A DNA stretch of 64,000 nt, from assembly GCA_002205965.3 (NCBI GenBank), contig NADL03000109.1:224087-288086 (forward strand). The letters run 5' to 3'. Positions 20,901 to 31,737 of the stretch are shown here, in pieces. Source of the DNA: Kappaphycus alvarezii. Its lineage: Eukaryota; Rhodophyta; Florideophyceae; Gigartinales; Solieriaceae. The notes beneath the pieces were generated by a model that saw only the letters and a list, made by a program, of their open reading frames with translations, made no database searches and was not told where the DNA came from. Both the position numbers and the translations under genes were made by a program. Positions within the stretch are counted from its first letter, which is position 1. Each line of letters starts with the position of its first letter.

Positions 20901-23760
20901 ACAAGTACTTTAGAGCCGACTGAAAAGGTTTGGACTGGAGGCTCTTCATCCTATTTTTGTCTGTGTTACGCGCGGTGTGATCTCCAGCCTTCGGTGGCCA
21001 GTAGTTCGACTTCTCTACTCTCTTCGTTGATGTTATTTGTTTCCATGTCTCTCTGTAAATTCTAGGAGCCCTTCCGTACATTAGCTCGAATGGTGACCGT
21101 CCACTTCTTCCTCTTCTTCGACGATAGCCGTATAACACTTTTGGTAAGGCATCTTCCCACTGGATTTCATTCTCCGACATAGTTTTTATATTGCTCGTTT
21201 GATGGTTCCAACCATCCTCTCCGCTTTGTTTGACATAGGAGCGTATGCGAGAACTGTCACCTGAATCCTTTTCTCTTCCAAAAAACGAAGCAGTGAAGTT
21301 GCAGTAAAACAAAGGGCGTTATGAGATGATCCTTTTTGGAAGACCAAACGGTTCAATTATTTCTTTTTCGATGAATCTCAGGACACCTCAGCATTGGCCT
21401 CCTCAACTGCAACTGCTATTGGCCATCCAGTAAGATGATACACTCTATAAGTACATATTTGTTTTCGGAGGTTTCCTTGAATGGGCTAGCCAAGTCAATT
21501 GAAAGGTTTCAAAAGACCGGAAACTGGAAAGCTTAGAGTTGTCTTATAATTTCGTATCGGCGTGAATGTTTTACAGTTGTCGCAGCTTTTCAAGAAATTA
21601 TAGACATTCTTGTGGTACTGGGCTACCAGAATCTCTCCGTAATGAAGTGTTGGTTGTTTTGAGGTTCCAATAAGCTAATCCATCATGAAAATTCCTCAAT
21701 ATCTTCTTTCTTTCAAAGTGGCCACCAGGCGAGAGGCGGCTTTAGTGTGTCGAAGAGTTTCTCATTCCACAATGTAAAATCCTTTTGATTCCTGCATACA
21801 CAACTCCTGTGTTCAAGAGCAACCTTTTTCATTTCTAGTCCATCAAGGAATTTAATCAGTCCGTTTATTTTAGCTTTGTATTCGTTATATTATATGCACC
21901 TCGGCAACTCCGACGACGTCCTCGGAAGCCTTTTCACTTGGACTCATTGGATCCCTCAAGCGGGATAGCTAATCGGAAGGCTGATTATTGTATCCAGGTC
22001 TATACAGAATTTCAAGCCGATATTCTGCGAAAATTTCGAGCCATCGAGCTAACCGGTAATGTACATTTTCTGTTGAAATGCCGTCTTAAGTGCCTGGTGA
22101 TCAGTGATCAACACAAATTTTTCGAGTGATAAAAAGTACACGCGAAAATTTTTCAGTACGAATACGACAGCTTGTGCTTCTTTCTCGCAGATTGAGCCTT
22201 AATATATCTTTTCCGTACCATTCAAAGTACAGATTAGAAATGAACGGAGTTTAGTCTTCGTTATCATCATTTTGGGTCAAAATGTCGCCCAGAGATCTTT
22301 CTGAGGTATCTTTTCCCACAACAAATGGTATCTTGAAATTTGGATACATGAGCACTGTGGGGACACATGGCTTATCTTTAAGCTCTTCAAACGCAGTTTC
22401 CATTTCCTTGTTTCAGTAAAATTTTCCGTTCTTCATAGTGCTGGCATGTAACGGTGCTGCTGTTTTGGCTAAATCTTTGATAAATCTCCTGTAATATAAG
22501 GGCAGTCCTAAGAAGCTTCGAACCTCCGTTTTTGAGGCGGGCCTTGGTGCCAACTTTTTTTTTCGTTTTCTCTGGAACCACTTTAATTACCTCTCGATCG
22601 ACGATATGATCGAGATATTGGATAGAAGTTTTCGCAAAGAAGTATTTACTCGTCTTAAGTTTCAGGTTGTATGTATATGTCCTCTCCACTACTGTCTTGG
22701 CATGCGATATGTGCTGAATCCAAGGTTTTTGAGGACATTACCACACCATCTACATAGACTCTTGAAAATGAAAGTCCTTTCAGAATCTCGTTCTTCATTC
22801 TTTTGAATGTAGCTAGTGCATTCATGAGACCAAATAGCATCACTTCGAACATGAAGTATCGGCTTTGCTGATAAAATTTGTTTTCTCCTTATAATTTCCA
22901 TCCAACGAAATCTTTCAATAGCCAGTTGTAAAGGTCAATTGAGGTGTAGTATCTCCCATCCTTCACGTCTTCGAGGATTTCCTCCATGTTCGCAATCGGA
23001 AAACGATCGGGTATTATTCTCTGGTTCAGTTGTCGGTAATCGACGCAAAAGCGAAGTTTTCCATCTTCCTTAGGTGATACCACAATTGAAATGACTATGG
23101 GGATGAAACTGGCCGAATAATGTCATTTTCCTGCATACTTGTAACATTTCTGAGATAAATTGGTCATATTTTGGCGTTGACGTCTAGGCCTGCGGCAAAT
23201 TGGTTGAGTATCGGTAAGTTCAAATGATTGAGTGACGGTACACTTGCTTGTCTTAGATCGAAACGTCCATGCAATTACTTCGGAAGATGTTAACATGTCG
23301 GATATTTTCATTGAGGCAGGGGCTGGAAGGTGCTGTATATTTTCTTGAATTTCTCAATTTGGTGCTGGTCTCTTCTTGATCCTCACGCTCCGAATTTTGA
23401 AGGACCTCTTCCGGCGTACTCACATCTTCAGATATGGAATTCGACAAGTACTGTTTTCCTTGCGATTGTAATCTTCTTTCGTGCTCTGAATTCCGTCCTT
23501 TGATTCGATATTGTTGCAAAAAGAATCACATTCAGGTCTCAAACCTACCCCAGAATTCCATTCTTCACCTTTCAAACCCAGAAATCATAATCGTCCCATA
23601 CCAAGTTCAGTATCCTTCGAGCGTACCCTTTTTCACTTCCAAAAGTGTTAACTGCTTCGAAATCTTTGCTGTCATAGTTAGAAGAGAAATGTTCTCCATC
23701 AGTTTCTCTTAAATCTTCCAGAGGTGTGCTTTTGTCGAAATCCAGAGGAATCTTCACGGT
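20899..23760 (-). pseudogene. Gypsy pol (RT, RNase H, integrase), minus-strand copy
   Basis: RT is read at 23083-22400: DGKLRFCVDYRQLNQRIIPD, then FEVMLFGLMNALATFKR, and YVDGVV in place of YIDDVV (about 22763-22745). RNase H is eroded (22550-22000). The integrase zinc-binding and catalytic parts are scattered over 21700-21150, and 21312-20899 reads its end (NEIQWEDALPKVLYGY, RSPFELMYGRAPR). Comparison with the plus-strand copy at 60329-62930 supplies each assignment. Here the reading across 23690-23570 (FGSEKGYARRILNLVWDD) is continuous, which shows that the frameshift in the other copy near 60325 is a mutation. Confidence 0.88.
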
Positions 23761-25449
23761 TCTGCCGTCAACATCAACTGAAAGATTTGGTTGCCCAAAT
23801 AAATGAATGTTCCGAGTCTTTCCATGGTAGGGCAGCCAATGATTGCACCAAAAGGGAGATCAGGCATGAAATTAAGTCTAAATCAACTTTAAAGTCCCCA
23901 AAGGACACAGAAATCTTGTCGACAGTGCCCATGCATCTCGGTACCGTTCCATCCGCCAGTTATTCTTCGAGTAGTTGGAATAATTTAAAAATACATGTCA
24001 CCAAAGTTTCTGAAATAGGTTTGGAACAGCGCCCCGAATCGAAAAGAGCTTGGGTTTCATTCCCAATACTTTGACTGGTACTAGTTTAAGACGTCTTGGT
24101 GCTGTCGAGGCCGATTGAAGAAACAGTTTCTTACCCTTAGCGGACTTATTAGACCTGATAATTTTTTTGAGTTCTTTTCTCGCATCCTCTGCGTCGCCCC
24201 TCAAAAGTTGACCAAACGTTATCCCAGTTGGGGCTGATGCAAGCTCAGCCACCAAATTGTACTTCTTCACATATTCTAGTACGTCCTTCGGGATACCTTA
24301 AATTTCTTACTCTTTTTCGTCTTCTTGGCCGAAGTGTTTCCCACTCCTGGAACAACTTGATCAGGCCTCTTGGTTCGAGGAGGTACAGGTGCTGGGATAT
24401 GCTCCAGCATTCCATAATCTAGCCTAGGTTTTTTCGATAAAATGTTCCCTTCCCCATCCCTTTTTGTCACATTGACTTGACTGATTTCTTCAGCGATGGA
24501 TACATTACCGGCATTCAACTTTGATCCTTTCTGTTTTGTAAGATTTTCATCTCTGGTCCTGACTCGCTCCTCGTCCGATAAATTTGCTCTTCTGTTGTCT
24601 TTAGACCAGCAGTTACTTTCATGATGCCCATATCGACCGCACTTTCCACAACGAGTGTTTTTATGTGGATTATCAGGACACCTATTTGCAAAGTGTCCAG
24701 GCTTGTGACAGTAGGAACAGACTTCTGCGGCCTTGGGGCCCCAGACTGGTTCTTCTTAATGGTAAGAGTAAGGCTTTCCAACTGCGAGGTTATCATGTCA
24801 AGTCGATTATCGAATCGGGTTTCCAACCTTTCTTCCAAGTTTTTGACATCGCTGACTGATTCCAATGCTGCTGCGCTAGTTTTTGATAATTCTTTTCAGG
24901 ATGTACGATAGACATGATGTACGGGTTTCCCGGTATCACTTAGTGACTGAAACGTCTCCGAATTTTTGACAAATTCTACTATGGTACCCTTCAGTTCATT
25001 AAAAGTGTGAGGGCCCTTGATGAGGAGGAAATCGGAGAGCCGCTTATCCCCATCGCCGCCTTACGCAGCATTCCGTACTTGGCTTGGGCGTTGAACCCAG
25101 CCTTTTCATAGAGATCACACAAGTATACCAATGAGCTTAACAAATCGTCGAAGTTGAGCCGGGCCTCTATGGCGGTACGAATCATCTCATCTGGTTCTAC
25201 CTCTTAGCATATTCTTTCACAAGCCACTCACATACCTCACCGAAGTTACGCCCATTCCCGTTAAGAGACCACCCGTTGATAAACTTGGCCTTATATTTGT
25301 GCTTTGCGTCACCATGAAGATAGGCGAAGATACTTTCGGCCTTCTCTTCATCGCTCTTCTCACGCATCACAACGTTGACATATGTATAGAGAAACTTCAA
25401 CGTTCTTCTTGCCCCCTGTGAACGTTATACGAGCAGCGTTGAGATCCAT
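23760..25449 (-). pseudogene. Gypsy gag and protease, minus-strand copy
   Basis: ATG at 25449 begins MDLNAARITFTGG. Gag continues with IFAYLHGDAKHKYKAKF (25400-25197), AIEARLNFDDLLSSLVYLCD (25185-24991), a coiled-coil stretch with KNLEERLETRFDNRLDMI (24865-24800), two zinc knuckles whose Cys/His codons lie around 24720-24620 but in shifted frames, and 24270-23998 (GITFGQLLRGDAEDARKEL). The protease active site DSGAVPN at the right-edge copy appears here as SIRGAVPN (about 24040-24010), so the catalytic Asp-Ser-Gly is destroyed by a frameshift. Several indels. Confidence 0.85.
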
Positions 25450-25530
25450 GATTACAGAAAAGAAATCCCCTCGAATGTTCCCTACTGCTCAACTAGAATA
25501 AATCGGGTGCAACCTCCACAGAGTACGAAA

Positions 25531-25980
25531 TGGTAGGGATAAATCGTCGGAGAAGAGATATTAAGAACAAAGTACCCTAAGAAGAGGTGTTGCAAGCGAC
25601 AAAAGTGCTACCGTGGTATAGTTGAACGAACAAAATGGAGTGGATAAGGAAGACAGTTGCGAGGGCTACAAGCAAGTATAGAAGGGGCACGGTCTATCAC
25701 TAATGCTCTGTGACTAGCATAGGAAAACGTTTTCTTGGGTCTGAAGTTGTCTCCCAACTTCCTACTGCTCGGGACTTCACTTGAAGTTGTGTGCCAACTT
25801 GCTTGACCTCCACAAGAGGAAGAAGGTTACTCAGCCAATATAGACTTTTCGGCTAACCTAAAGTCTCAAACAAACATAGACATAACCATATATCACATTC
25901 AAGGGAATCTTGTGAACCAGAGAGACTATTAGAAATATTTCCTCAAGGTTGATATCTAGTGTCTATTCGACAAGTGTTAT
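25531..25980 (-). repeat. Remnant of the 5' LTR of the minus-strand gypsy element
   Basis: The minus strand matches the R-U5 part of the LTR at 57900-58368: AAGTCTATATTGGCTGAGTAA (TATA site eroded), then CTTGCTTGACCTCCAC-equivalents, ending CCCTACCA at 25531, followed by TTTCGTACTCTGTGG, the primer-binding region. The upstream acidic ORF part is absent. Confidence 0.75.
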
Positions 25981-25985
25981 TAATT

Positions 25986-26001
25986 GATTACATATGTAAT
26001 C
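25986..26001. repeat. 16-bp perfect palindrome at an element boundary
   Basis: GATTACATATGTAATC reads the same on both strands. It sits just outside the LTR remnant and upstream of the piggyBac relic. It may be chance. Confidence 0.5.
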
Positions 26002-26479
26002 GACTGATGACATTTTCTACGAACCCAAAAAATAATTCAAAAACATTTTTACCGCCTTTTTAGGCATTACATTTTCCTTTCGATCTCTTTAGCCTGTGCA
26101 AGGTTACTGTTCAGAGCTTTCGCACCTTCACTGGCTCCGCAATGCAATTCCCTCTCGCAATCCCACTCAAAATCCCTCGAAGATGGTAAAATCAAACCAC
26201 CGACGTTTGCCCCCTGGAAGCAGGGTTTACACGAAATGGCGCTTTCTTACATCGGATGTCAAGTGTGAGAGGTATTAGAGATCCAATTGGAAGACAAGAA
26301 TGGTGTCAGAAACAGTTGTGGGGATCAAAAAAGGGACTAAAGGTCGACGATTTCAGAGAATGGTTGTCAGTAACTGGGAATTGCTGGACGGTTTGAAAGA
26401 GTTGGAAATTCATATATCGAGTGTCAAAGAAGGAGAGGCTCATTTCTTCGAGGAAGTCACCGGTTTTGTGCCCAATTAA

Positions 26480-28310
26480 TTGAGCAGTTGGAGAAAAGCG
26501 GATGATACAGAATGTCAGGCTGGTATACAAATCGAGACTGACACTCCCGAGGGATCTGATGAGAGTAGAAGCCCGAGCAAAAGCCGGCGTACAAACCAAA
26601 TTAAAGACTCAGAACCTCATTTTAAAGGCGTAAGAACAGAGATAGTGGAATTTTATTGGCCGAAAACAGCTGCACATGGCAGAGAGTGGAATCGGAAAGA
26701 GATAATACTAAATTTAAATGGACCTATCACATAAAGACGTTGGAAAGTGCATCGGCCGGTGGATGAGCATATTCTTGCAGGTATCTCTTACAAGGTATGA
26801 AACCTTATAAGTATTTTACATGGATATTTCCCATGCCATTTATTTCTACTATTGTCCAGTCAACAAACTTCGCTTTGGAAAGCAATGGTTTCATTCCGTG
26901 CACGGCAGGTGAAATTCTGAAGTTTTTTGGGTGTTCTGATTCTCATGAAACGTTTCGAGGTTGGCGACTGCAGGACCTTATGGGGATTTATTCCCGTCGA
27001 AGTATATACAAAGTCCAAATTCTGGAAATATCATGCCATGTGAAAGGTTAGAGATTATTCGCCGCTACATATCCTTTTCCGAATCTCAACCTCTTATAGA
27101 TGAAGAAGAATCCTGTTAGACCAGTCCTTGGAGCCTGGTTAGTGAGTTTGTCGAGGCAAGCAGCTGGCATGTTCATCTCCACGTCAAGCCCGCAGAGTCA
27201 ATTTGTGTTGATGAAAGCATGTAAACGGGGTATAGAATTGGAGGTAAATGGATTCAGAAAGGACTTCCACACAACGCCTCTCCTACAGGAAACTTGAAAA
27301 AAGGTGTGAGCTTCGGACCGCTGCGTGTGGAGAAAGTGGAATAATTATCAACATCAATCTGTAAGTCGTCAGAAGACATTGAAAGCTCAGGTACGGAATT
27401 TTTACAGGGGAAAAGAGAGATGTTACAGTTTATGGAACCGTAGTTCGGTTCAGAGAGGAACGTGTGTGGTGATTCCCTCTTTTTCTCCGTCCTGGCTGCG
27501 GAAGCCTTGCTGGAGAAGGGCTTACGTTTCATTCGGGGTTTCAAGAATTCCAACCGGCAGTTTCCGATTGCGTGTCTTTCGGGCCAAGAGGTTGCAAACT
27601 CGGGTCAGCACATAGCAATGACAACTACTACAGATGACAATAAAGTAATTGCAGCTGTCATGAGGGTTGATCGAGAGAGAAGATACTTCGTCAGTACGTG
27701 TTGAACAAAGAATGCTGGTACTCCAATCTATCGGGAGCGGTGGAGATCTATTTCAGGAGGAACACAACTTGTCAGTTCGGAAATATATATACATTTTGAG
27801 AAGTACTACCTTACTTGTTTTCAGGTTGACCGCCATAACCGCGGTCATCAAGATGACCTCAATCTGGAAAGGAAATTCGAGGTAAAAGAGTGGTCAATGC
27901 GTGTCATCACAACATTGCTGGCAATTTGCTGTGTTGATACCTGGATGCTATAAAAAGGTGGGCGTGGATATCCTGTCCCGGAATGAATTCTACTGAAAAA
28001 GCAGAGGGTCCGATTGACAATAATTTAGGTGCTTTGAGAACCAGGGCACGTCGGACTTCACAAGACGAAGAATCAGAAGATGAAAACGTTACTGGTATTG
28101 GTATTCATCTTGTTAAAAGGAAACGTGTTCTGAATGGGAAGAAGAATAATTTTGCTTTTCAATCACGATGCAAGGTTTGTATTGAGAAGACCAATAAACA
28201 TGTGTATACTGGGTGTGTGAGTACAATTAAAAATAAAGTTTTTATTTTCCATGGTGACAACGGCAGCAATTTCTTTCAGAAGCACTATCGCCTAGTACAT
28301 GATACGCAAT
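26480..28310 (+). pseudogene. piggyBac-type transposase (DDE_Tnp_1_7) relic
   Basis: Pieces in the right order but in changing frames: 26797-27050 reads YFTWIFPMPFISTIVQSTNF then CTAGEILKFFGCSD, the conserved N-terminal block; about 27203-27220 reads ICVDESM, the first catalytic Asp; about 27305-27345 KRCELRTAACGESGIII-like sequence; about 27455-27530 VCGDSLFFSVLAAEALLEKG then LRFIRGFKN, with the second Asp; 27620-27690 VIAAVMRVDRERRYFVS; about 27905-27950 LAICCVDTWML, with the last Asp region; and 27983-28310 a Cys-rich C-terminus (SRCKVCIEKTNKHVYTGC, FQKHYRLVHD) like the zinc-binding tail of these enzymes. The four Asp-bearing blocks survive but stops and frameshifts abolish a product. Such transposases cut and paste DNA at TTAA. 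I did not find terminal inverted repeats. Confidence 0.82.
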
Positions 28311-28319
28311 GTTTTTTTT

Positions 28320-28644
28320 TGATAAACTATCTTTTATTGTTATAGCTATTTACATTTTACAATAATCATTTCCTGAATTGAAAATTTCCCACTATGTATA
28401 TCAGGTATTTTCTTACAAAGATTAGAGAAATAGAAATAAGTTCTATCCTACTGCCCCGTACAAATCTTATCTGCGTCATTCGACTTGCTGCACGTACCTA
28501 GTCTTACGGCAGAATACCCCTGTATGAGATGTCACCTTGTCCTGTCTCATGTTCAAGAGGGCGCCGTAGCATCCTGAAAACCAAGTAAATTTAAATTAGT
28601 TGAGCCCTCAACATTGTCAAGGGTTTTGGATTTCCGTAGAGAAC
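28320..28644. other. No recognisable gene
   Basis: AT-rich 3' flank of the piggyBac relic with a T-run at 28313-28320. No further signal. Confidence 0.4.
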
Positions 28645-28718
28645 GCAGCGAGGAGTTGAACCTATGACCGATGTGGTGTAGTAGTTGCATAAATTCTCCT
28701 GTCAACCACTACACCACA
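28645..28718 (-). ncRNA. Hairpin with pol III A-box and B-box-like motifs (tRNA-related SINE or pseudo-tRNA)
   Basis: On the minus strand, TGGTGTAGTGG (28716-28706) fits the A-box consensus at every fixed position and GGTTCAACTCC (28662-28652) fits the B-box, 43 nt apart, a spacing allowed for pol III genes. A 16-bp inverted repeat (28672-28687 with 28703-28718, one mismatch) surrounds a 15-nt loop. A cloverleaf cannot be drawn: acceptor and T-arm pairing are poor, and the D/anticodon region is taken up by the hairpin. A tRNA-derived SINE head or a decayed tRNA is the best reading; the hairpin is certain, the class is not. Confidence 0.5.
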
Positions 28719-28719
28719 T

Positions 28720-30424
28720 AATTCATGTCTGTAAGGATGCTGGTGAACGTATTTAAATCACCGGTACGGTATAGGTGAAAGTGCAGCGGACGTCCGTTTT
28801 ACTGATGCCGTAAAGTTACTCTTTCCAAAAAATCAGAAGCACATGCGTTATGTTTTTTAAATTTTTTAATATAGTCGTTACATTTGAATTTGATCACAAG
28901 CCCAGACATCAGGGCCAGAAAAAATGTCTGTTTTCTGTCTTTCGGCACAACACAGAGCCAAGAGTCGAGCTTCACTCCTAACAGCGGTAGCCTCGGTGCG
29001 GACGGTGGCATTGAACGGAGGAGGATTGTGATGTCACAGGCGACGGTTGGTGTCTCTTCGTTTCTTGGATCGACCTGGGAATGATCCAGAAGTTAGTGTT
29101 TGCGCAGGTCAGCAGAGATCAAACTTTATGGCAATATATGCTTCGGCAGAACTAGGACGACGGGATAAAAGTGCTTCGCGCTCCCATCTGGCCGGACCTA
29201 TTCATGTAGCGCGAGTTCTCAATGGACGTCACTTCGCTATAGCCCTTCCCTATATCCCTGTTAACCCTGCAGGATTATCATGTATCTCTCAACCTACTGC
29301 GGACCTGCTTTGGTGTATGTCCGATCAACTACTTCTTACGTGTATCTCTCCCTAATTCCACTGTCAAGGGAGCTGCGGAATTATACACCGCTGTTAAATA
29401 CACACTGTGGCGGTTGATGGGCGGGGTTCTTTAGGCCGACATTTTTGGGAATTACAACTTCCAATTGCGCCTTTTGGCGTCGAGCTCCGCTCCGCTAAGC
29501 TGACTGCAGTGGCTGCCTCCCTTTCCTCTGTATCCCTCACTCGTGCACTGTGCTCTACCCCTCCTCCCTGTGCTACCTAACAAAGCTCTCCAATCTTACA
29601 CATTCGCAGTTCGGGCACATGATGACAGGGAGACAAAATTGGCACACGAGACGGTTGACCAGTTCACGGTTATTGACTCAAGGCAGCGGTTTGGACAAGT
29701 GCAACTAGCTCGCCCAGTTGGGAAAAAGGCCTTTTACGCCATGGCAAAGGAGATGAGAGGACTGTGGTATTTGGATCCTTGTTTTCAGTGGACAGTTGCA
29801 AGCACTGGCTGTCATGCCAACCGGCTCCAGGCCTGGGCACCTTCATTTCGGACAACAGTTATAAGACGTGGTAGTTCTTTTTCAGGGCATCACTGTTTCC
29901 TTTCGCTTCAAAATGCCACAAGGGGAGATGCACGGAACTAATGGATTATTACGGTGACCATTTGCTGCACTAAGCCATGGCACGACTCGCAAGCACGTTT
30001 GTTTGTCACAGACCTCTCCAAAGCCGCCCGGCACCCTATCATCGAGCCGTCGACGTCGGTGAGAGCAACTACGGACAGCCCCTGGTAGCAACACTTGTAT
30101 GGAGCGTCGAAGGCATTCGCAGAGGGACTGGTGTTGCGGATGATAGACAGAATGATGCAAAAAGATGCGAAAAGGTGCGAAAAAGTAACTGCAGTATTAT
30201 TTTTGTTGAGAAAATTGTGCAAATATCCATGTCATCAATTGGTTACAGATATTTAATCAATTATTGAAATTGACCTTTTCGAATAGACTCTAGGTTCTAT
30301 AGCTTTGCCAGTCACCGATCGGCCAGGGGTGGGACTTAACTTGGCCATTATGTAGATTTTTCAGAGTCACTCTCAGTCACCCAGAACCTGGAACTGTACG
30401 GACATCTATTATGAGAACATGTCC
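28720..30424. other. GC-richer stretch with unresolved coding remnants
   Basis: Between 29040 and 30190 the base composition is less AT-rich than its surroundings and frames of 90-130 codons exist on both strands (29047-29355, 29543-29941, 29977-30267 plus; 30160-29882 minus). I could not match any to a family with confidence. It is probably an old element fragment. Confidence 0.35.
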
Positions 30425-30431
30425 TAAAAAA

Positions 30432-30672
30432 CTCTACCCATTAATTTGCCACACTCATCCAAATTATAAATATCTTGCAAATTCAGAAACTGTAAATATA
30501 TCTTTGCAAAATCCGATATTTTTGATGTGCGCAAATTTGCACACCAAAACAAATGTAGAAGAGGGCTAAAATTGGATACAGTATGGAATTTGGAAGATCT
30601 TTTTACATTTTTGAATTTGCAGGATATTTTTATTTGGATGAGTGTAGCAAAATCATAGGGTGATTTTTTATT
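30432..30672. repeat. Foldback (MITE-like) element with about 75-bp arms
   Basis: The left arm, about 30432-30510, is the imperfect reverse complement of about 30594-30672. Best-paired segments are ACACTCATCCAAAT (30452-30465 region) against ATTTGGATGAGTGT, and ATCTTGCAAATTC against GAATTTGCAGGAT. The central part also contains a short inverted repeat around GTGCGCAAATTTGCACAC. A 93-codon frame on the minus strand over it is a by-product. Target-site duplication not identified. Confidence 0.75.
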
Positions 30673-30699
30673 GGAAGACACGGTTTCATTAAGAGATGA

Positions 30700-31686
30700 C
30701 ATCACTGTACACGTGAATGGTCGTCATACTTTTCGACGACGTCGCAATATTTAAAGTTCGAAATCGACGTCGTTGAGGCAACCCCCCACCATCAACCACC
30801 CCAACGGCTCACCCCTTCTTTTGGCCCTTAACATGACCAACCTCCGCCATTCCTCACCGTCACCAAGTCATCCCGAGGCCGTCGTCCACTCAACGCATTG
30901 GCCCTGATGTCAAATGGTCCAACCGACAACAATGATTACTGTAGAAGGTTGGACCGGGAACGCGTTCGGGAGTGGGTCCGCTGAAACTGATTCGAGCAGG
31001 CAGAAGAGGCAGAGGAGGAGGAAGAGGAGGAAAAGGAGGAAGAGGAGGACTGGGTGGAATCGTGGGAGTCACTAGTGTACAACGGTGGTGGAGCTCCTAT
31101 ACAGAACGAAGGGGACACTGAGGGAGTAATTGTGATCTCTGACTCTTCTGACGAAGATGAAGAGTGAAGTGAAGAGGTGGATGAGGAGGATGAGGTGGCG
31201 GAGACATGAAAAGTCCTGGATTAGGGGAAAAGGGGCTGGAAAATATGGACCAGGTGGTCCCGACTCTGGAACCGGATGGGGCGTCCTCAGTGGTCCAGAT
31301 ATTTCACAAGGAGCAAAAGACAATTGTAAGCCGTTCGCGGATATTTGTGTTGACTGCCTAGGTGGAATGGACATTTTGGGGGAATCGTTTGTCTATAAAA
31401 TTGAGAACTAAGATATTAAGGAAAGAATCTAGATATTTATCCAGATAGTATCTGTTGTTAGTCTTTCTCGTTCACAGGATTCCATTTGATTCATTTTATG
31501 GTTATTTGTAGGTTTCTTTGAGAAGTTAGGGTTAACCAAAAAGTCTATATCAGCTGAGTAAACTGTTTACTCTTGTGGAGTCAAGAAAGTTGGCAGACGA
31601 ATTCAAGTCAAATCAAGAGTAGTAGGAAGCTGAGAGTCAACTTCAGACCCAAGAAAAAAGTTTCCTACTCTGGTCACAGAGCATCA
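30700..31686 (+). repeat. Solo or truncated LTR of the gypsy family
   Basis: Matches the LTR at 57190-58190 in order: a TATTTAAA site (near 30749), the acidic ORF, the GACCAGGTGGTCCCGACTCTGG block (equivalent to 57745-57775), the AAGTCTATATCAGCTGAG site (31541-31558), and the GAAGCTGAGAGTCAACTTCAG U5 block. It ends where an R1 fragment joins at 31687. No internal gypsy region adjoins it. Confidence 0.8.
30835..31167 (+). pseudogene. LTR-encoded acidic protein, truncated copy with SUMO-interaction-like motif
   Basis: The ATG at 30835 gives MTNLRHSSPSPS, then a frameshift; the neighbouring frame reads RRPLNALALMSNGPTDNNDY and RERVREWVR, equivalent to the N-terminal block of the other copies, two stops near 30982-30990, and an acidic part: a Glu-rich run (about 31000-31050), DWVESWESLVYNGG, and VIVISDSSDEDEE ending at the stop 31165-31167. 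The last motif fits a canonical SUMO-interacting motif (hydrophobic core followed by Ser/acidic residues). It is not present in the other three copies. The latter half is continuous from 30991 to 31167. Confidence 0.65.
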
Positions 31687-31737
31687 CAAAACCATAGAAT
31701 AGATCGGATGTATCTTCCAAGAGTAAAACACCCAAAC
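31687..31737 (+). repeat. R1 repeat, 5'-truncated copy inside the LTR
   Basis: Sense strand reads AAACCATAGAATAGATCGGA to AGAGTAAAACACCCAAAC, matching the constant end of R1 only. Confidence 0.75.

Larger units (their letters stand above)
18169..25980 (-). mobile_element. Ty3/gypsy retrotransposon, minus-strand copy, degenerate
   Basis: From high to low coordinates: a truncated 5' LTR (25980-25531), gag (25449 onward), protease, RT (about 23330-22600), RNase H, integrase (about 22000-20950), a C-terminal accessory region with two similar modules (20620-19790), a polypurine tract (six Gs, 19603-19598) and a full 3' LTR (19597-18169). Protein-level order gag-PR-RT-RH-IN defines Ty3/gypsy. The copy has many single-base indels, and its polymerase box reads YVDG rather than Y-I/V-DD. 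The U3 half of the 5' LTR is missing where a piggyBac relic begins. Confidence 0.92.

Noticed and set aside
28645..28718. Functional tRNA gene
   Set aside because: Acceptor and T-stem pairing are poor and the inverted repeat is incompatible with a cloverleaf.
29543..30267. Reverse transcriptase call in the GC-richer stretch
   Set aside because: A vague MPQGE-like string near an uncertain RT block was the only support; insufficient.
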